Source: Zopfochytrium polystomum (Eukaryota > Chytridiomycota > Chytridiomycetes > Chytridiales > Chytridiaceae). Taken from it: DNA of 64,000 nt. The position numbers and the translations under genes are program-made. The notes beneath the pieces are model-generated. The model had not been told where the DNA came from. It saw nothing but the letters and a program-made list of their open reading frames with translations, and did not search any database. The DNA lies in assembly GCA_025765615.1 (NCBI GenBank), contig JAIVFJ010000234.1:1-64000 (forward strand), in the 5' to 3' direction. This document shows positions 35,064 through 46,734 of the stretch, one piece after another (the first letter of the stretch is position 1; the number at the start of each line of letters is the position of its first letter).

Positions 35064-37340
35064 TCAGTTTTCAAGTGAATCAAGTCTGAACAGAATGCTT
35101 TCGGGATGAGGTTTGGCAAGCAAGAACCCAATTTGTGGCTTGATCGATATCTCGTAGTTTCTCACTGTCGATTGAGGGGCGAGGTAAAATGTAAAGGGAA
35201 AATGTTAGCCACATCCCCGTGAGGGTGCAACTTTTTTCTTTTTTTTTTCTTCTGGTACAAACCAAGAGAAACGACCCACTCTGGTATGAAGAGACTTACA
35301 TAGTACGATCAGAGCGGACCGAAGCATGGCCATCCCCATCTGCGCTCCCGGGCACTGCCTGCTTCCTATACCGAACATGACAAACTGGCCGGCGGGCAGC
35401 GCGATCCCGCCGCCGCGGGCAGGATCTATAAACCTGTCCGGGCGAAATGATTCAGCATCGGGACCCCAGTGGGCCGGGTGACGGTGGTGGCCGTCGAGGT
35501 TGAAGCGGACGCTGCAGCCGGCGGGCAGGACGAGTGGCGTATGTGCTTCTACAGTGTCGACGTCCAGCGGGACGACGACGTCGTGCTGCATTCGCCGCGG
35601 CCATGGGAACAGCTCGTTGGAGATAGACCGCGAGGACTCGCGGATCAGCGGGTCGATTGCCCCGGCGAGCTGCCGGACGTGCCCTGCAGTCGGCGTTGTC
35701 GCTGCGCCGAGGACCGTGACGATTTCTTTGCGCAGCCGGACTTGGAGGGATGGTTGGAGAGCGAGGTGATGGCAGGCGATGCTGGTGAGAAAGGACACGT
35801 TCGCAGTGGCTTGTGTATGTGTGTGTGTGTGTGTGTGTATGTGTGTGCGTGTGTATGTGCGTTGTGTGAGTGTGTGTGGATGCGTGTCAAAGCGTAGTTG
35901 TGGTCAATAGAGCCCTCTTACAGAGCATTCAATCTAATGCAGAATATGAGTTACCTGCAAGTATGATCTCTGCAAGATTATGCTTGACCTCTTCTTCCGA
36001 CAGCACACCATCCCTGAGTGCGAGTGCCATGCGGGTGGGAACATCCTTGGGGCCGTCCGCGCCAGTAAGGCTCTGTTCGGAGTTTTGCGTCTCGGACAGA
36101 CGTTTCTGACTGGCCTCCACGAAAGCAAACAAGGTTTCGTGGATTTTGGCAACGTAAGCTTCGCCTTCCATGCGGTTTCCGTTGAAGAAGCGCATGTTGA
36201 AAAGTCGTTCAAATAGATGAAGTTCATCACCTCGTTGCACCTGAGTGAGAAAGAGGGGGGAAATTTAGTTGTGGCATTCAATGATCTGATAGGAGCAAAC
36301 CTTAAAATCAACCCCATACAACTCCTGGCCGACACAGTCCATCGCAAAGCGAGCCACATAGTCTGCCAACATAAATTTGGAGTCCAAGCGTTTTTGTTCA
36401 ACGGTTGTCTTTAAGAGGTCCGTCATGGTCGGAATAATGTCACCGTCCCACTTTCGACCTTGGAAGACGGGCATAAGCACCGATTTGACCCGAAGGAATG
36501 AATCGCCGAACGTGAACTGGATATTCCTTCACCCCAAATGTTTAAACTAACAGTAATAATGTGTTGATACTTACTTTCCAACAAGGGAAGTGAATATTCC
36601 GGGAGCCGGAGGGGCTTTGGGGTGGTCGATTTCTGTCAGAGGAAGAACAGGTATCAGTTTAAGGGATGGAAACAAAATCTATACAAACCGATGATTTTCC
36701 CGTAAATCTTTGCGTATTCGATACCACAAACGTGGATGACCCATCGATCCGAGCGCTAAAGGAATACAAAGCAATTGATTCACGGCCCGACGCGCATTCG
36801 AAATACGAAATTTGCCGACTCACCGCAAGGTAAGTCCTCAGTATATTTTGGCGACGCAGTTCCTTCAGCAGCGGCTCGGCCTGCGTCCATTCGTTTCCAA
36901 TGTTGAACGTCCGCAGGAACCATGTCTTGATTCGCGCTCCTCGCGAAAACATAGGAATTCGGAGACTTGATGGGGAGAGGCAAGGGTTGTTGTTGTTGTG
37001 TAAGATTATCAGTTACCAAATTGCAGGTTTTCAAAACTGAAAAGGGGGGGGTAGAGACGAGGATTGCTCACGTTCCAGCGGACGACGCGGCGATTTTCCT
37101 CCGAAGAGAGAGCTCGAATGAGATGAAGCCAGCCAGCTCGCCGAGAGCGACGAGGCCGGCGCCCGCCACGACGAGCGACGCAGCGGCACGGAGGAAGAGG
37201 CGCAGAATGGGGCGGCTGCCAGCGCCGCCCTCGCTGACGATGCTGGCGAGCATTCGAACTACGAGGCCGCTTGCCGCGGTGCCGGTGGCGACGGCGGCGG
37301 CGGCGGGAAGAGGCGTTGTTGGTGGTGGAGACGAGGTCAT
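35064..37340 (-). CDS. Microsomal cytochrome P450 (552 aa, 8 exons)
   Basis: Haem-thiolate monooxygenase, probably ER-anchored: residues about 45-70 form a hydrophobic helix. Exons: 37340-37072, 36965-36824, 36755-36689, 36632-36575, 36526-36301, 36240-35955, 35809-35300, 35164-35064; the sum is in frame with stop TGA. Motifs in order: I-helix AGATAN, K-helix ExxR as ESSR, FRPDRF, and the haem loop FGIGSRQCPG with the cysteine ligand. The last exon was recognised by similarity to the C-terminus of the other P450 in this window. It shares exon number and most phases with that gene (45306-47506), so the two are paralogues. It is divergent from the HmaS-like fusion gene and on the same strand as the NRPS, suggesting a role in tailoring the peptide or its Hpg-type precursor. 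Substrate unknown. Confidence 0.9.
35812..35870. repeat. (GT)n microsatellite in P450 intron
   Basis: GT-rich tract inside the 145 bp intron 35810-35954. On the coding strand it gives an AC-rich stretch before the acceptor. Confidence 0.85.
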
Positions 37341-37593
37341 ATGTTGGTTCGGGCTTTGGCCTTTCTCTTTTCTTTTCCTTCTATTTTCTATTTTTACGTT
37401 TATAGCTGTTTTGAACAGTCTCCTTGTCTGTCTCTTTGTCTGTCTGCCCGTCTGTCTGCCTGTCTGTCCACTGCTTGCGCGTGTCTGCGCGACACGGCCA
37501 AGTTGGTTCTTCTCTACCACCTTCCATGACGGGAAGGTGGGGGTGGGGTGTCTCAAGAGGGCGAGACAGCGACAATGCACACACTCGCACACA

Positions 37594-37673
<80 letters not shown>

Positions 37674-37768
37674 TCTTTCTGTCTCTCCCTGTCTCTGCTC
37701 TCTGCTCTCTCTATATCAAAAAGCTCAGGAAGAACTGACACTGAAACTACACCCACACTGAAGAAGCA
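37341..37768. promoter_or_regulatory. Shared divergent promoter region, P450 / Hpg-type fusion gene, with (CT)n tract
   Basis: 428 bp separate the two divergent start codons, so both genes probably share regulation. A (CT)n run at 37594-37670 lies in the middle and reads GA toward the P450. No specific transcription-factor site can be named. Confidence 0.6.
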
Positions 37769-40700
37769 ATGAACAGCACCAGCATTACCGCTAGCACCGC
37801 CAGGCATGCCGTCAAGTTCAATTCACTGATTGTTCGGTCAGCCGAGCCTGCTGTTCCCTCCGTCCTGCAAGGCCTCGGCCTGTTCCCTCTGCCAAAATTC
37901 AGCGAGGAGGAGGCCACAGCATCGGAAACAGCCGCACGCTCGCTGTACGCCGCCCAGGACGGCTCCACAGTCTCCGTGAAGCTCGAGAACACATCCTGCG
38001 GAGGGCGTGTGCAAACCGTCGCAGCGGCCCAGTCCGGTCAGCCCACCCCCGCACTGTCGGAGGTTCTGCGAGTCGACACGGTCGTCTTCACAATCGCCTG
38101 CTCCCTCGCGGACTTCGGGATCGTCCGCAGCGGCGGCGACAATCCAGAAGCCGTCGTGAAGACTGTCTCCGTCCCTGCCCTCGGTGCAGGCAATATGAGC
38201 TTCGCTGTTTTGCGCCCGGCGTGGGCTATGGGCTTGATGAGGTTTGTCGTCGTTTCCGTGGATGACTGTTCGCTCGGTTCGGGCAAAGTACTGGTATTTG
38301 ACGACGACACGGAGACAATCGAAGCTGTCAGGTACAACATATCGTTCCAAGTAATCACGAAGTCTGACCAAAGGAACACGCAACCAACCCACAACCCTCC
38401 CCAGTGTCCCCCAGCCAATCCCTTCAGAGGTAGTTTGCGTGGATCATGTCGCAATTGGTCTCCCCGAGCTTCTTGCCGCCAATGCTTTGGACTGGCTGAC
38501 GCAAACGTTGCACTTTGAGCGTGTGCGCGGCGACAGTGAGCCGGACGAAGGAGTAGCCGTGCGGCAGGGAACCAGCGGAATGCACATGCTGACCTGCCGG
38601 CCGGCGCCGGCCGCAAACTCTGCCGCAACCGGCTTCAGCGTCGTGCTTGTTGCACCGTTGCCGGGCGCGTGCGCGGGCCAGGTGGCCGACTTTGTGGAGC
38701 TGCACCGCGCAGGCGTGCAACACGTCGCGTTCGAGGCTAGTGACATCCTCACGACCGTCGCGCGCATTCGCGCCGACGACTCCACGCTGCAAAGTGGCGC
38801 ATCGGGCCTGCGTCTCGTCGATCCCCGCCCCGACACATGGGAGGACCCGCTTGAGCGCGCTCTGCTCGCCCCGCCTTCTCTCGTCGGTACGCTGCTCGAC
38901 GGTGTTGCCGCGTGCAAAGACAGCAAAGTGATCGTGGACATCAAGGTTCCCGGAGACGGCAGCGTCGTCCCGTCGATCTCCGAGGCCAGCGCTGCTGGGA
39001 CGCTGCCCACGCACGGAGTGCTCCGCCAGATCTTCACCTTGCCGCCGTCACCCGATTGCGCCATCTTCTTTGAGCTCATTCAGCGGGAAAATTACACCGG
39101 CTTCGCACAGAAAAACATTGCCACGCTGTTTGAGGCGCTCGAGGCGGACCTGACGGTCTTGTATGTTGACGAGGGTCCTTGGCAATGCTACTCTGAAAGA
39201 TTGGGTAGTCGAAACCCAGAAGGCGACTGGCAAAAAGGTCGACGTTCGCAGCATTAGGGCGGAGACAGAAACAGAACTTTGCAAGTACCTGAAGAGCTCA
39301 TCGTTGAGGTTTGATGTGGTAGTTTCCAGCTTCACCCCCGTCTCGGAGACGGTTCTGGAAAGCTTTACTCACAAGCCAAAGATAATTCAAGCCCAAGGAT
39401 CGGGTTATAATCACATCGACATCGAAGCGTGCCGTTCCCGAAACATCAAAGTGTGTAATAACATTGACTGGTAAGGTGGTGTGAGGTTCAAGCAGTTTGC
39501 CTAAGACACATCACTTTCTTCCGAAAAATGCAAGGTGTTCCACTGAAGTCGCCGAGTACGTTATGGCTGCTATCCTTGGCTCAGCGGGTCGCCTCAACGA
39601 GCTTGGGGCTCTTATGGCGGAAGGAACCTGGGACCGCAACGCCGTGCCGCGCTCCTCGGTCAGGGAGGCCACCCTTGGTATAGTTGGTTACGGCAAGATA
39701 GGGCAGACCGTCGAGTCCTTCGCCCGAAGCTTTGGGATGCAGGTTGTTATCTGCGATCCACTCCTTCAGCGCTCGGTCCCGCTCCATGACCTCCTTCGTG
39801 CAAGCGACTACGTCAGCCTCCACGTGCCGCTCACTTCGGAGACCCGCGCACTGGTGGGGGCCGCAGAGCTGGCGCTGATGAAACCCGGCTCGGTCCTCAT
39901 CAACACTTCGCGCGGTGGGGTGGTCAGCGAGCAGGCCATCCTCGAGGCACTCGACGACGGCGCCACGGTCCGCGCGTACGTCGCGGACGTCTTTGCCAAC
40001 GAGCCCCTGCCAGCTTCGCATCCCCTAAGAACCCACCCTCGCGCGGTGTTGACGCCACATGTTGCGGGCAAGACCGTTCAGTCCTCTGCCAAGGCCGCGA
40101 CGCAAATTGCCGAGAACCTGCGGCGGCTCCTCGCCGGTGAGGAGCCACTCCTGAGGGAGGTGGCGGGGGACGACCTCGACCGTGATGTCAGCGACGCTAG
40201 TGACAGTGACGAGGCGACCGTGGTGGTTCCTGACACCTCCGAACGTAAGACTGTGACCAAAAGCGACGGCGGCCCCGAGGAAAAGGCTCTGGAGCCAAGA
40301 ACCATGCGCGATATCTTCGACCAGCTGTGCCGCCCCGGCTCGAGTGTCATGAACCTTGCGGCTGGGATGGTGGAGTTCGAGCCGCCTCAGGACCTGAGGC
40401 AGCTAGCCTCCGACATTGTCCTTGGAGTCTCGTCCGCTCAGTTTTCGGAGATCCCGTGAGCTGGCACCATTTCCGAAATTGCATCCCACTAGCTACTTGT
40501 CCTCGCCTTCTTTTTCAGTCCTTCACTGTTAACCGAGACTTTATTCCTTGCCGCTCACCCTACAGGGTCTTTCACATGTACAGGGAGCGCAAGGGAGACT
40601 CTATCTACGTGCGCGGAATCCAAAAGCTTCAAGAGATGCACTACGGCCTGGGGCCAATTGACCATTCCAACATCCTCGCTACGTCGGGCGTGTCGGGCGG

Positions 40701-41791
40701 CACGATTTCCGTCTTTCTGGCGCTGAACGAGAGGCTTGGTGACGCAGCGACTGTTCGAATCGGACTGCTGGATCCGTTTTACATCTACCACCGCGATCAA
40801 GCCTTATCCGTGTTCGGTGCGCGGGCAGAGTTTGTCCACTTGCCGCTTGGCGCGGACGGCTTCGCGGTGGACGGCGATGCGCTCCGCAAAGCGGCCAGCA
40901 CGCTGGACGCCGTGGTGTTCACGAATCCCGGAAACCCAACTGCCCGCGCTTTCACACCGGATGACATTGCAGCCGTCGAGGCAGCGGCACGGGCGAACCC
41001 CCACTGCCTGTTTGTATCGGACGAGGTCTACGCCGACATGATGATACGCGGCGCGCGGCTCTGCTCCTTCCGCTCTCCGTTGCCGGAGAACATTGTAGTC
41101 CTTCGCGGTTTCTCAAAGGCGCTCGCCGTTGGAGCGTGGCGCTTGGGGTACGCGTTGGGGCACAAGAAGACTTTGGAGACGATGGCCACTGCGCACGATC
41201 GCGTCTTCATTTGCGCAAAGTAAGGCTCTATTTGCACAAGAATATCTCACAACCATTCTGCTTTGGTCTTACACCGATTGATCTATTTTTTTTCTTCCCG
41301 TCAGCTGGACGCAGATGGCTGTCGGTTCGTACATTGTTAACAACTACGAGAGCTTCAAAAACCACACGCAACGAATCTCCAAAGTCCTCGAGGCGAACGA
41401 AACACTTCTCGCGGATGCCTTCGAAAAGGTGAAAGGTCTCTTCCTCGGCGCCTCCTGTTTTGATTAGCGCAACACTCCCCTCTTTCCCTCCTCCCAACAA
41501 AATCACCAGGGTCTCGGATGGACCCTGATCCGCGGAGACGGCTCCATGTTCCGCCTCGTCCGGCACACATGCGAAACGGACGGGCAAGCATTTCAGCGAG
41601 TTCTGGACTGCGGGTTGGCGGTAGTTCCCGGACGCATGTTCTCCTCACCTGCCGCCGGCCGCGTCGGCCTGGTGCGCATCCATCTCGCTTTCTCCACTGC
41701 CAAGGCCGAAATTATGGCGGCGCGGTTGCTGCGTGGTGGAGTAGAAGGCCCCGCTCCTTCAGCCGCCGTCCCTGCCGTCGCCGGGCGTTGA
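37769..41791 (+). CDS. Trifunctional fusion: hydroxymandelate synthase/HPPD-like - D-2-hydroxyacid dehydrogenase - PLP aminotransferase
   Basis: Exons as read: 37769-38331, 38405-39160, 39252-39470, 39535-40455, 40566-41219, 41305-41428, 41510-41791 (about 1,172 aa, in frame). Domain 1 has all three Fe(II) ligands of the HPPD/HmaS family: VDHVAIG, GVQHVAF and FFELIQR. Its C-terminal motif reads KNIATLF, with Ile where HPPD has Phe, as I recall for hydroxymandelate synthases. Domain 2 has GYGKIG, NTSRGG, the Glu of FANEPL and the His of TPHVAG. Domain 3 has NPGNPTA, SDEVYAD and SKALAVGAWR with the PLP lysine. Domains 2 and 3 are joined within one exon by an acidic linker. Inferred path: 4-hydroxyphenylpyruvate to hydroxymandelate to hydroxyphenylglyoxylate to 4-hydroxyphenylglycine. 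The domain 1-2 junction is uncertain: the reading frame changes there and the proposed intron (39161-39251) removes the usual dehydrogenase N-terminus. Confidence 0.82.
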
Positions 41792-42837
41792 TTCCGCCAG
41801 AAGGGTCTATGTCTGCAAATGCTATTAATACTGGCGAGACGTCGCCAACCTCTTTTTTTTTTTTTTTTTGGTCAACCTTGTGCTGCCTTGGCCTTTTTGT
41901 CTTCGTGTCCACACACGAACTCTTACTTTGGTTTTTCTTTTCTTTCCTTGTTCTTTTGTTCAGTCTGCACCCCACTGGGACTGGGTGTGAAGCATGTCTT
42001 GGTCGCTTCCCTTCATCGGACCTTGACCCCACCGGTCAGTCCGCCACTGTTGAGATTTTTGTCATGGCCGTATGTTCGACCTCGTCCTTGTGTGGCTCAA
42101 ATAATAATCCATTAGAAGAACATTGTGTGCAGAGTATCAGTTGACTCTCTCGTGAAGGACTGACCGGTTTTGGAGCTAAGGACCATCGGTCACTATGCTA
42201 AACCTCTGGACGCCTTGTTCGTCCCTCTCCAGTCTGCCTCATCGGCTGTCCGGCAGACATGACTTCACGCGTTTGGGCTCGACTGTCGATTCAAATGGGG
42301 CATGATGGGATGCAGGCAACGTTTGGCCAAGGAGTGGCAGCATTGCAGGTCGTGGTGCGCCGGTGGATGAAAAGGGATACCACTAGAAGCCGCTACACAG
42401 TTCGCCACTCGTTGTCGTGAAAGACACGGACCAAGTGGTACTTGCGCCGACGGGGGTAAAAAGAGTAGCTCGTGTGTTTCCTTGTAAGGGTTGGGTTGTC
42501 CGCCCATTTTCATTTTTGAAACGCGAAATCAAGACTGAGATCAGACGTTAGGAAGAGGTCAGATATCCTCAGGTGTTCTGTTTATTTCTGCTGGCAGTGA
42601 GAATGGGGAAACTGAATAATATTGATAAGGAGTATAACACTACTCTGATCACAGATTCTTGAGAAACCAAATCGACCGGCGTGTGCAGGTGAAAAACAGA
42701 GGTGAGTACTTCGTGCGCAAAAATTGCTGTTTTAATCCGCTCCTCAAAAAGCAATGCCAAAACAGAGCCATCAGTAGCAGCGAAGTATGGGACTCATCTT
42801 GCTCGCAAAAGGAAACCACAACGACCAAGCTTCAGGC
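41792..42837. other. Intergenic, nothing recognised
   Basis: Contains a T17 run at about 41853 and otherwise unremarkable sequence. No ORF with family character seen. Confidence 0.6.
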
Positions 42838-44927
42838 TCACAAGAACGCCGCACGCGTCGAGCCGACGACAGTGACGGCTGCGAGGCCATGGATAAAATC
42901 GTCACCGTACCCACGCGTTCCGTTGATCTGGCTCTTGGTCCTATCCAAAGTGAGGTGACTACCGGACACGGAGACGCTGCCAAAGTCCGATTTGATGAGG
43001 AACTTTCCGAGAAAGTCGGTCTTTTGAGTGTTTGACAATCGAAGAGTAAGAACAAGGCAACTAAAGGGAAGCCGGCGAAATGACTACCGCTTCCACGGCT
43101 ACCGAACCGGAGCTTGACTCCACTTCGACGTTGCTGGGAATCGCAGGATCCATGAGAAGGTTGGAAACGTGGACGGATCCAGCACGCGTTTTTCCTGTGA
43201 GGTATTTGAACCGGCCAGAAAACCCGTCCGCGCTGATCGATCCCGAACCAGAAACAAGTGAAGCAGTATCGGCGACGACGGCATCCTGTCGAGAATAGAT
43301 AGCATTGAATAAAGCTGTTGCTGATCATCCGCTATCTATCTCACCTTTACGCGGACAGAGCCGGATGAACTGAGCAAAGCAAGAGACCGAACGTTTACAG
43401 TCTGAGGATGAGCAATTAGACCCAAGGCAAGTTACGGCCGGTCGGTCGAGAGACGCAGTGACTCACAGTGACGATTATGGTTCCTGCCATCGACTCTGAA
43501 TCAACCCTTTCTGCAGTCACGTTCTATTGGTTGGCACACCGATAATCGACGAATTAAATATTAATGAAGTAGAATTCACATCAGAATATAATCACACTAA
43601 GTGCTAACAATGTTCCCACACACTCACCATACCTCAAGGTGAATCGATCCTGCTGATGAAAACGAAGAAAACTCTTTTGAGCTGATGTCCTAGATGTGGA
43701 AGAGTGGTTGGTTCAAGTAATTCCCGTCAGAAATAAATGGCTGCACCTTGGCAGTGAGGCTTCCAGTAGTGCTCCTAAGGTCAATCGATGGTGCGTCGAC
43801 CGCGTTGATGAGGACAGCGCCTGCCTCCGACTTCGCAGCAAAGATCGCCGCGGTGAATCCTCCAGCGCGGATTGATCCGACCAGAGTGGTCAACCTTACC
43901 CGGCTTGTTTTTGCGAGAGGTTCATCGGCGAGCACCGCCTCGATCGATATCATGTCCCCCGAGATGAACAAATCCGGCAGCGTTGCCCTGGCTGCGAGGC
44001 TGGCCGGGATCCGGATCCGTGATGCGACGACGATGCACCCGTTGTTGTTGTAGTACCGACGGCGGTCGCGATCCACTTCCTGTCGCACATTCTTTCCTGG
44101 GTGCGGGCGGTCGCGCGGCTCGTCGCGGTGGTCGCGGCAGCCGTCGCCGAGGCAGTGCGGGGTTTCGACGACAAATCTGTGGCGGCCGGATCTCTCGACG
44201 TACGAGACGTTGACGAGCTGCGGCAGTATGTTGGGAGTTAGGTGGAAGTGGTTCTCGACGGTGATTTGAGTGATGGCCGAATCGAGTTCGACTTGGACAA
44301 TTCCAACCTGGAGGAAAGTCGCAGGGCGAGGAACTGTTGGAAAACCGTCGAGCAATCATTCTTATGTGGCTTACCCCAACGCCTTTCACGTCCACGATCA
44401 GTGTAGATGCAGACGATGGCACCTCGACTTTTCCTAAGTCTGGGTAGATTGCCACACTTGCTTCGTTGGGCAGGCACTGGGTCACGGGTTCGAACTCATT
44501 TGCGGGGTTCACTCCCGGGAGGGCCGTCGTGGCTCTTGATAAACGAAATGTCGAGTCAGAATTACGATGAAACAACAGGGGTGGCGGAGACACATACTTT
44601 TGAGACTGGGCGCGAAAGAAAGTAGAACGCCATCAAGACAAGAACCACGCCGAAAAGGAAGCCGCGTCTCAGGCGAAGGGCGTATTCGTCGACGATAACG
44701 ACTTTTGAGCCTTGCGGAATGAGGATCGGTGTGAACTCGTTCGGGACAGCAACGTAGCATTGGTTGCGCTGCTGTTGCTGCTGCTTCACGCGGCGGTCAC
44801 CGCCACCGATGTCGACGATGTCGCCGTAGAGCGGAGGTGGAATCATCGTCGATTCCGGGCAGTCAGAGGAGAGCATCTGGGAAGCCTCAACCGAGTCCAC
44901 GCCCACGATCGTTGTTGCGTCTGTCAT
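42838..44927 (-). CDS. Hypothetical single-pass membrane protein with beta-rich, adhesin-like repeats (exons approximate)
   Basis: The first exon (about 44927-44598) encodes a short N-terminal tail with a Gln run and one membrane helix (FLFGVVLVLMAFYFL). Further coding pieces lie at about 44530-44380, 44310-43745, 43300-43080 and 43038-42838. They encode repeating short beta segments of the type SGSGSISADG, SGSVAVEAV and FGSVSVSG, reminiscent of DUF4097-like surface proteins. The donor after VKGVG (GTAAGC) and the acceptor before VGIVQVELD are clear; the other junctions and the stop are not settled. Function unknown; it is probably a type II or tail-out surface protein. It lies between the fusion gene and the second P450 but nothing ties it to peptide synthesis. 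Confidence 0.55.
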
Positions 44928-45239
44928 CGGACAAAGAAAAATATGATCTGCCGCACTTAGTGGTGGTCTCGGATGGATGGGAAGTTCGTGGCGGTGTGTC
45001 TGGCTGCTGCTGTTGTTGCGGTATAGTGGTGGTGGTGGTGGTGGGGGCGTCGGCGGCGGTTGCGAACGCGGTTGAAAACACGAGAAACACGGATGAAGTG
45101 ACGCGGGTCCCATCCCTGCTTAAATAACAAAAAAAAAAAGAAAAAATCTTGCCAAAATAGGAAGGTGGTGGCAGGCAAGCAAAAAATAAGTTGTTCCTCG
45201 CCTTTCCTTCAGGCTTCCTTTTTTTTTTTTCACTGGCAC

Positions 45240-45252
45240 GTACACACACGCA

Positions 45253-45292
<40 letters not shown>
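45240..45292. repeat. (CA)n microsatellite just upstream of second P450
   Basis: About 17 CA units ending about 15 bp before the chosen start codon at 45306; it probably lies in the 5' UTR. Confidence 0.85.
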
Positions 45293-45293
<1 letters not shown>

Positions 45294-45305
45294 GCTCAAC
45301 AAGAA

Positions 45306-46699
45306 ATGAAAATCCTCTTTCAAATGACCAGCAAGCAGCAGCCCGCCGTCACGACGGCGGTCGCCGTCGTAGCCAACGTCGCTGCGTCGGCTTCCACTGC
45401 TGCTGTCGCTGCCGCTGTGGCTGCTGCAGGGCTGCTGCTTGCTGCTTGGCGATGGCGCAGGATCGTCCGCTCCTTTCTCGTCTTCTCCTACCGCCAACGT
45501 CGGCTCGAGCTCGCTTCGGCTGAAGGAACGTAAGTTGCTGCCTGCTCGTGACTCCCGCTTGGTGCGACTTATTCCCCTCCTTCCCTGCCAGCCGCCGAAT
45601 CCCGACGTTCTCGATGTGGGGTCGTATCTGGAATCACTTTCTGCATTCGAACCGAATTGGAAATGAATGGCTCAGGGAGGAAGGCTTCCTCCGGCAGCTG
45701 CGGCGGGAAAAGATTATCAAGTATTATAACATGGTGGGGGCTGGCGATCTCAATACTCAACTCTTCAAAATGTAACACACTTATCGCGGTTTGTTTAATC
45801 ACTCAGAGGCGAGACTGCTGGACCATTTACCTTTGCGGTGCAGAAAACGCCAAGCTGTACGCAAAGGTTATAGGTGAGTACCGTCGCTCGGCTCTGGTCA
45901 TACCCATTCAGACCGTTTGCGTGGTTTTTGCAGAGAAGAAGAACCCAAAAACTCCTCCAGTGCCCGGGGATCCCTTTGCGGTCATGCTGAAACAGTAGGC
46001 GTTCATGAGCTTTACCCTCTCTTTGTTTTGAATCACCCTTCATCTCGCAGAAACATACAGTTCTCGCACGGCGAAAAGTACGCACGCCTCGCAAAGATCA
46101 TACTCCCGCCGTTCCGGCGCGCGGCTTCCGGGTGGAACATCGAAGAGCTGGTGCGGCAATCCGAAATCATGGTCGACTCCATCGAGCGACTGGCGATGGA
46201 AGGACTTGGGGCTTCGCCAGCAAAGAAGCAGCCGGCGCCTATTCATATGGGTTCGGTGTGCTCCAAATTCTTTATCGACTGCGTCGGATCGCAGCTGTTT
46301 GGCGTTGATCTTCAGGTGCGAAAATAGCTCTCCACATGTGGGGAACAAGGGGGGCTCATCAATTTCGTTTTGGTTAATCAACCGACGCCCCTCCCTGCCC
46401 TGGAACCCGCCCGATATGTAGATACAAACAAACGACCCGTACGACCTATGGCGACCTCTGAAAATCATGCAAGACCACGGACAGCCGCTGAATGCCCGAT
46501 ACGAGGCCGTTGCGGCCATCCACACCAATCTCTACAAGCTGGTGGAGCAGCGCCGTGAGGAGCTTTTAACCGCTGGGCAGCCTCTGTGGTGGGACCCGCT
46601 CGACACCTCAAATTCCTTGTCCAACATCGTTCGCGCCGTGAACGATGGCGAGCTTTCCGAGGAGGAGGCGAAGCACAACCTGGCTGAGCTTTTTCTCGC

Positions 46700-46734
<35 letters not shown>

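Noticed and set aside
36966..37070. TG-rich/GTT runs as telomeric sequence
   Set aside because: Short intronic low-complexity sequence, not telomere repeats.
37769..39160. Plain tyrosine-catabolic HPPD
   Set aside because: Not fully excluded, but fusion to a dehydrogenase and aminotransferase, location by an NRPS and the Ile at the GNF position favour hydroxymandelate synthase chemistry.
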